11,191 nucleotides of DNA from Myxococcales bacterium (lineage in GTDB: Bacteria > Myxococcota_A > Polyangia > Polyangiales > Polyangiaceae). The stretch covers positions 1 to 11,191 of the forward strand of contig JANYHY010000423.1 of NCBI GenBank assembly GCA_025362165.1, in the 5' to 3' direction. Below the pieces are notes generated by a model. That model did not search any database. It was not told where the DNA came from and was given only the letters and a program-made list of their open reading frames with translations. Of the stretch, positions 6,906-11,191 are shown in pieces (the stretch's first letter is position 1; each line of letters opens with the position of its first letter). A program made the translations under genes and the position numbers.

Positions 6906-6960
6906 ACTCCAGTTCCTCTATGCCTCCTTCACTCGGGCTCCCGCCGCAAACTCGCTACCT

Positions 6961-8052
6961 ATGAACGTCATTGTCCTCGGGCTAGGTGTGATGGGCACGG
7001 CTGCGGCGATGCACCTGTCGCGTCGCGGTGCGCGCGTGCTCGGCGTCGAGCAGTACTCGATAGGTCATGAGCTCGGCAGCTCGCATGGAGAGACGCGCCT
7101 CATTCGAAAGGCCTATTTCGAGAGCCCCGCGTATGTGCCGCTGCTCCAACGCAGTTATGAGCTCTGGCGCGAGCTGGAGAAGAAGACCGGGCAAGAGCTG
7201 CTCTTCGAGACGGGTCTAGTGATGTTCGCACCAGGATCGCGCGCCAAGCTGGACGCCGCGCGTGCGACCGCAGCCATGCACGGGATAGACGTGGAGGTGT
7301 TGGACGAGCGCCAAGCCACCGCGCGCTTCAGCGGCTTCGACGCGAGCGGGTGCGCTGCGCTCTACGAGTCGACGGGTGGGTGGCTCGCGGTCGAGAGATG
7401 CGTGGCTGCGCACGCGCGCGTCGCTCGGGAGCTCGGCGCGGACTTGCACGAGAGCGAACGTGTGCTCTCGTGGAGCGCGACGACCGATGGCGTGGCGGTG
7501 ACGACGGATCGTCAAACCTACCTAGCGGATCACCTCGTCATCACCGCTGGACCTTGGGCCCCAGACGTCCTCGCCGGCGCGCAGCTCCCGCTGGCGGTGC
7601 ATCGGGTCACGCAGCACTGGTTCGCCGCGCAGAGCTCGTGGCGATCGTCGCCGTGCTTCGCGTTCGATCTCCCGGAGGGCTTCTTTTACGGCTTTCCATC
7701 GCTTGACGGCGCAACCATCAAGCTCGCGCTGCATGCGCCCGGCGCGCGCTGCACTCCGGCGGACGTCTCGCGCGAGCTGTCGGCCGAGGACGCGCGCAAG
7801 CCCGAGGCGTTCGTGGAGAGGTGGCTTAAAGGCGTCGAGCCTCACGCGCTGCGCGGCAAGACTTGCATGTACACGATGACTCCAGACGAGCACTTCATCG
7901 TTGATCGCCACCCCGCACACGCGAACGTTCACTTCGGAGCGGGCTTCTCCGGGCACGGCTTCAAGTTCGCGCCTGTGATCGGTGAGTGCCTGGCGGAGCT
8001 CGCGATCGACGGCCAGTCCCGCCACCCCATCCATTTCTTGCGCTCACGGTGA
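6961..8052 (+). CDS. solA: Monomeric sarcosine oxidase / N-methyl-L-tryptophan oxidase family flavoenzyme
   Basis: This 363-residue protein oxidatively demethylates an N-methyl amino acid, giving formaldehyde, hydrogen peroxide and the free amino acid. The dinucleotide-binding motif GLGVMG (7-12) opens the protein. HELGSSHGETRLIRKAYFE (36-54) carries the family's active-site arginines. Lys254 and His258 in TIKLALH match the oxygen-activating lysine and nearby histidine of the bacterial enzymes. KTCMYTMTPDEHFIVD holds Cys302, the expected covalent FAD attachment, and GFSGHGFKFAPVIGE (328-342) closes the flavin domain. All key residues are present, and the length is slightly below the usual 370-390. 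Which substrate it uses cannot be decided. The frame stays open back to 6820, but the ATG at 6961 begins exactly where the family does. The upstream codons fall in the tRNA-like insert. No sarcosine or glycine pathway partners are adjacent. Confidence 0.92.
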   Translation: MNVIVLGLGVMGTAAAMHLSRRGARVLGVEQYSIGHELGSSHGETRLIRKAYFESPAYVPLLQRSYELWRELEKKTGQELLFETGLVMFAPGSRAKLDAARATAAMHGIDVEVLDERQATARFSGFDASGCAALYESTGGWLAVERCVAAHARVARELGADLHESERVLSWSATTDGVAVTTDRQTYLADHLVITAGPWAPDVLAGAQLPLAVHRVTQHWFAAQSSWRSSPCFAFDLPEGFFYGFPSLDGATIKLALHAPGARCTPADVSRELSAEDARKPEAFVERWLKGVEPHALRGKTCMYTMTPDEHFIVDRHPAHANVHFGAGFSGHGFKFAPVIGECLAELAIDGQSRHPIHFLRSR

Positions 8053-8877
8053 CGCGGACTCGAGCTGCTTGATGCGCGCGCCCGTGAAGGCTGCACCCAA
8101 GAAGAAGATCTGCGACGAGTAGTGCACCCAGAGCAGGAGCATCACGAGCGAGCCCGCGGAGCCGTAGGTGGCCGCGATCTTCTTGTGTCCGACATACGCG
8201 CTGACGAGCACTGTGCCCACCGCGAAGAGCAGCGCCGTCACGAGGCCGCCTTCGAGCGCGCGCCTCCACGGGATGTGCTTGTCAGGGAGCACGCGATACA
8301 AGAGACCGAACAACAGCGCCGTGATCACGATCGAGCCCGCCGTGTGCAACAGCTCCCATGTCATCGGGAGCTCCCGACCGACGACGCCCGTCGCGAACGC
8401 GAACGCACCGCGCGCGAGCACGACCGCGACGAGCACCAAGCCTACGAACAAGACGAGCAAGAACGCTGTGCCACGCTTGCGGAGCTGCCGGAGCACACGA
8501 CCCTTCACGCCCTTCGACTCCACGTGAGGCACTTCCCAAAGTTGATTGAGCGCGCGCTTGAGCCCGCTGAAGAGGCGCGTGGAGGCGTAAATCAGCAGGA
8601 TCAGCACGAGCACCTCGGATCCGCTCTGGGGCGTGCGCACGCGCGCCACGAGCTCCATCACGTTCGCGGCGCCATCGTCGCCGAGCCAAAACGCGAGGTC
8701 CTCACGGAGCGCCGCCTGCGCTGGTGCGAGTCCGGTGAAGAGCGCGGCGACGCGAAGCACGATGAGCAAGATCGGCGCGACCGACAAGAGCGAGTAGAAC
8801 GCGATGCCAGCGCCGAGCAGGCGACCGCCCTTGCGCGAGAAGGTCCGCACGGTCTCTCTCAGCGCGCTCGCGAGCAT
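8044..8877 (-). CDS. YihY/BrkB family inner-membrane protein
   Basis: This 277-residue protein has six predicted membrane segments, near residues 20-48, 88-104, 137-157, 176-196, 208-228 and 240-264. Family signatures are present in order: AFYSLLSVAPILLIV (26-40), the LFSGLKRALNQLWEV segment (102-116), YRVLPDKHIPWRRALEGG (194-211) and YGSAGSLVMLLLWVHYSS (238-255). The family was once called ribonuclease BN by mistake; its true role, perhaps transport or envelope-related, is unsettled. The length is typical of the family. The last nine bases overlap the tail of the oxidase gene on the other strand. The start is divergent from the next gene with 74 bases between. No strong ribosome binding site is visible. 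Confidence 0.92.
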   Translation of the reverse strand: MLASALRETVRTFSRKGGRLLGAGIAFYSLLSVAPILLIVLRVAALFTGLAPAQAALREDLAFWLGDDGAANVMELVARVRTPQSGSEVLVLILLIYASTRLFSGLKRALNQLWEVPHVESKGVKGRVLRQLRKRGTAFLLVLFVGLVLVAVVLARGAFAFATGVVGRELPMTWELLHTAGSIVITALLFGLLYRVLPDKHIPWRRALEGGLVTALLFAVGTVLVSAYVGHKKIAATYGSAGSLVMLLLWVHYSSQIFFLGAAFTGARIKQLESASP

Positions 8878-8951
8878 GAGCCACGGAGTCTAATGCGACG
8901 CCTCCATCGAAGCGATAGGCGCTCTGCGACCGGATGCGCTAAAAGTGCGAC

Positions 8952-9968
8952 GTGGACAAGCAAGCGCTCCGCGACAAGCAGCTCGCGTTTTTTCTAGCGC
9001 GCGTCGTGAGCGACGAGGCCAAGCGAGAGTGGCGCGCGCACGTGAAGGAGGCCACGCACACGCTGCTCGAGTCGAAGCTCGGAGAGATCGCCTCGGCAGA
9101 GTCTCTCGATCGCGCGGTCGTGGCGGCGCTGAGCAAAGAGTCGTTCGCGCGCGCGATCAGGCCTATTTCCAAGTCGATCCACGCAGAGACGGTGAGGGCG
9201 CTGCGGCTCGAGAAGACCAAGATCGGCGGCTACGTCCCCAAGTCCGCGCGCGAGAAGATCGACGCGCTGCTCGCGCGACCGAAGCTAATGCAGGAGAAGC
9301 TGTTGCGCCAAGTGCTCGAGCAAGACGCGATGGAAGAGACGATGCGCGACGTGTTGTTCGACGCGCTCAAGGAGTTCAACGAGAAGGTGAACCCGTTCGT
9401 CGCGGACTGGGGCTTGCCCGGGATCATGAAGAAGCTCGGTCCGTTCGGGTTCGGCCCGGTCAGCAAGGCGGTCGACGGCGTGCGCGCGGAGTTCGACAAG
9501 CGCATGGAGCCGGAGATGCGCAAGTTCCTCCAGACGTTCTCGCGCAAGGCGCTCACCAAGACCGGCGATCTCATGAGCAAGAACTCGGGCTCGCCCAAGT
9601 TCATCGAGCTACGCAAGGCGGTGGTCGCTTGGATCTACGAGCAAGAGATCCGCGAGCTGCTCGGCGGCGGCGATGACGAGGGCGCGACGCTCATGCACGG
9701 CGCTGTGCTCGACGTGATCGAGCACTCGAACCTGCTCGATTATGTGCAGAAACGCAGGCGATCCGAGCTCGACGACTTCTTCGCGCGCCACGCGGCGGAT
9801 CCCGTGCGCAAGGTGATGGCCGACTACGGCGGCTCGCCCGCGATCGACACGGACGCGCTAGCCGACGCGACTTGGCCCGCGCTCAGCCGGCTGCTCACGA
9901 GCGAACCCGTGCGCGCACAGTTCGCCAAGCTCCTCGACGAGTTCTGGTCCACCGTCGACGACGTGTGA
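8952..9968 (+). CDS. Helical hypothetical protein (338 residues)
   Basis: The start is a GTG; an in-frame stop twelve bases upstream rules out anything longer. There is no clear Shine-Dalgarno, and an AT-rich TAAAAG (8940-8945) sits about where a -10 would if the message were leaderless, though this is speculative. The protein is soluble and mostly alpha-helical, with many Arg, Lys, Glu and Asp and no cysteine. Striking segments are GGYVPKSAREKIDALLARP (92-110), a helix ending RDVLFDALKEFNEKVNPF (132-149), WGLPGIMKKLGPFGFG (153-168) and an FDKRMEPEMRKFLQTFSRK stretch (181-199). The Gly/Pro/Phe-rich centre between long helices suggests a conserved core. I know no named family and see no catalytic motif. 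It is divergent from the YihY gene and converges on the J-domain gene 33 bases away. Confidence 0.75.
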   Translation: MDKQALRDKQLAFFLARVVSDEAKREWRAHVKEATHTLLESKLGEIASAESLDRAVVAALSKESFARAIRPISKSIHAETVRALRLEKTKIGGYVPKSAREKIDALLARPKLMQEKLLRQVLEQDAMEETMRDVLFDALKEFNEKVNPFVADWGLPGIMKKLGPFGFGPVSKAVDGVRAEFDKRMEPEMRKFLQTFSRKALTKTGDLMSKNSGSPKFIELRKAVVAWIYEQEIRELLGGGDDEGATLMHGAVLDVIEHSNLLDYVQKRRRSELDDFFARHAADPVRKVMADYGGSPAIDTDALADATWPALSRLLTSEPVRAQFAKLLDEFWSTVDDV

Positions 9969-9992
9969 TCCGGATGCCATCGATCGCAGGCG

Positions 9993-10006
9993 GTTGATAC
10001 GTCAAC
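9993..10006. terminator. Short hairpin between convergent genes, possible weak terminator
   Basis: GTTGA and TCAAC pair around TACG in the 33-base gap between two converging genes, and CGATC/GATCG could extend the stem outward with an asymmetric bulge. It includes the stop codon of the minus-strand gene. There is no T-tract, and five pairs is weak. Confidence 0.2.
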
Positions 10007-11191
10007 GATCGGCCTTGGCCGCAGCAGCGATCGCCTTGGCGCGCGCATCGTTCGGAGCGAGCTGCAAGGCGCGCTCGGCGACGCGCGCAGCTCGTGTCCA
10101 CAACTTCGCAGCGAGGTAGATCTCCCCGAGCGTCGCTTGATAGCCGACGTGGTTCGGCTGCGCGGTGACGGCGAACTCAGCGAGCCTGCTGGCCTCGTGG
10201 AGATCTCCGCCGGCCTTGCACATCGCGAACGCCGCCCGCTCCGCGTGGATCACTGACGGGACCAACGCGTGGGCGCGCGCATAGGACCTCCCAGCCTCGT
10301 CCCAGCGACCGTCGCGCTCGGCAGCTTGCGCGCGAGTGAGCGCTGTCGAGTGCTGCTTCTGCTTGGCGACCACCTCGATCGCCTCGAGCTGCTTTCGCAC
10401 CGCAGGGTCTTCTCCGTTCTGGAGCACCAATCGAAAATTGTTCGCGGCGCTCACCACGTCATCTCGCGCCAGCGCCTCCTGTGCGGCGCGCAAAAATACG
10501 TCCGTGCGGCGCAGCTTCTCGTCTTGTTTGCCTTTGGCGAGCAGCCTCTTCATCGCGTCCTCGGGAGGCACCGACGGCGTCGGAGGAATCGATGATGCGA
10601 CCACTGGAGGCCGTGAGAGCCTCGACGCGGCCCACGAATCGAGCGCTCTGATGCGCGGTGGCGGCGAAGAGCCAGTGCGGGCCTCTGATAAACGAGGCGG
10701 CGGTTGCGTCGGAGCGGGACCTTCTCTGACCGTTGGCGGCAGCGATGCGAACGCAGGAGGAGGCAGCGTGGGCGGCAGCGCGACCAGGCTCCGCTCCGCA
10801 GCAGGAGGCGGCTCCGACATCGGCGGGAGCTTCGCGTCGTACGCCTCGCGCCGCTCACGATCCACGAGCTCGGCTTCTGCGCTCGTGATGGCTTGGAACA
10901 CTTTCTCCAAGGAGACGCGAAAGGTGCCTAGCTTCTTCTTGAAGAAACGATCGGGATGGAATTTGGCCGCGAGCGTCGTGTACGCGCGCTTGATCGCCTT
11001 CTTGTCTGCGGCTCGCTCGACCCCCAACATGGCGTAGTGATCGACGTTCCCGACCTTGCCGAACATCACGGTGATCTCCGCACGCGTCGCGTCATCGAGA
11101 TCGCACTCTTGCTGCGCGGGTACGCGCGCGGTCGACTTTCGGGACGACGGGGCCCCTCTGCGCGACCCAGGCGGATTGCGCGTCGAAGGGT
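10002..11191 (-). CDS. J-domain and TPR protein (partial, true start beyond right edge)
   Basis: The frame is open from a TGA at 10002-10004 to the window edge, giving 395 visible residues. A GTG and an ATG at 11064-11069 exist, but the residues before them (QQECDLDDATRAEIT) look like the normal lead-in to this kind of J-domain, so the start lies outside. The visible N-terminal 27 residues are basic and disordered. The J-domain (about 50-121) starts DHYAMLGVERAADKKAIKRAY and has the essential HPD at 78-80, so it should stimulate the ATPase of a DnaK-type Hsp70. A proline-rich linker (about 122-212) follows. The C-terminus (about 225-385) is helical with TPR-like units, including AQAAERDGRWDEAGRSYARA and ASRLAEFAVTAQPNHVGYQA. 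No zinc-binding cysteines or client-binding domain of true DnaJ is present. It is probably a specialised co-chaperone or scaffold with an unknown client. Confidence 0.85.
   Translation of the reverse strand, partial: PSTRNPPGSRRGAPSSRKSTARVPAQQECDLDDATRAEITVMFGKVGNVDHYAMLGVERAADKKAIKRAYTTLAAKFHPDRFFKKKLGTFRVSLEKVFQAITSAEAELVDRERREAYDAKLPPMSEPPPAAERSLVALPPTLPPPAFASLPPTVREGPAPTQPPPRLSEARTGSSPPPRIRALDSWAASRLSRPPVVASSIPPTPSVPPEDAMKRLLAKGKQDEKLRRTDVFLRAAQEALARDDVVSAANNFRLVLQNGEDPAVRKQLEAIEVVAKQKQHSTALTRAQAAERDGRWDEAGRSYARAHALVPSVIHAERAAFAMCKAGGDLHEASRLAEFAVTAQPNHVGYQATLGEIYLAAKLWTRAARVAERALQLAPNDARAKAIAAAAKADR

Noticed and set aside
6820..6960. N-terminal extension of the oxidase from an upstream start
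   Set aside because: The extra 47 residues translate the stem-loop insert and do not resemble the family, whose N-terminus matches the ATG at 6961.
6745..6960. Two-piece (permuted) tmRNA
   Set aside because: A tmRNA lacks an anticodon arm and has a tag-coding region; here a full D-arm and anticodon arm are present and no tag frame or pseudoknots are recognisable.
8945..9676. Plus-strand frame of 243 residues overlapping the helical protein
   Set aside because: Its composition is almost entirely Arg/Ala/Gly/Asp, a frame-shifted shadow; the 8952 frame has balanced helical composition.
1..11191. CRISPR array, IS element or prophage
   Set aside because: No regularly spaced direct repeats, transposase, integrase or phage genes are seen on either strand.

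Overview
The window looks like ordinary chromosome from a high-GC myxobacterium-type organism (Myxococcota, perhaps Polyangiales). This rests on the heavy GC and GCGC-rich codon use, paired membrane histidine kinases, a J-domain protein with a proline-rich linker and TPR tail, a parvulin lipoprotein, and several small proteins whose wording resembles myxobacterial conserved hypotheticals. The taxonomic call is inference from style, not from a marker gene.

Layout. (1) 1-2589, minus strand: two membrane sensor genes with overlapping stop and start (ATGA). The first (1138-2589) is a complete histidine kinase. The second (1141 down to the left edge) is cut by the window and shows only its membrane, sensor and HAMP-like part. 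(2) 2671-3183, plus strand: a possible 55-residue small ORF followed by a 106-residue protein with a very good Shine-Dalgarno site. (3) 3190-3959, minus strand: a two-gene unit made of a PpiC/parvulin-type lipoprotein and a small basic protein of unknown role. (4) 4100-6319, plus strand: a large, membrane-anchored HEAT-repeat protein, divergent from the parvulin unit. (5) 6338-6643, minus strand: a small conserved-looking protein. (6) 6644-6960: a non-coding stretch with the most unusual structure of the window, a tRNA-like sequence that is canonical up to the first four bases of the T-loop and is then broken by an 89-base segment carrying two stem-loops. A matching acceptor strand ending in G-CCA lies just upstream instead of downstream. 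(7) 6961-8052, plus strand: a monomeric sarcosine oxidase / N-methyl-tryptophan oxidase family flavoenzyme. (8) 8044-8877, minus strand: a YihY/BrkB-family membrane protein overlapping the oxidase tail to tail by 9 bases. (9) 8952-9968, plus strand: a cysteine-free, mainly helical protein of unknown function with a GTG start. (10) 10002 to the right edge, minus strand: a J-domain/TPR protein whose true start lies outside the window.

How the genes fit together. The two kinases probably sense together and signal to a regulator outside the window. The parvulin lipoprotein and the HEAT protein may both act in the cell envelope, but nothing links them beyond divergent neighbourhood. The oxidase is an isolated catabolic gene. 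No plasmid, phage, IS transposase, CRISPR array or rRNA is visible. The best candidate for something undescribed is the tRNA-like region at 6745-6927.
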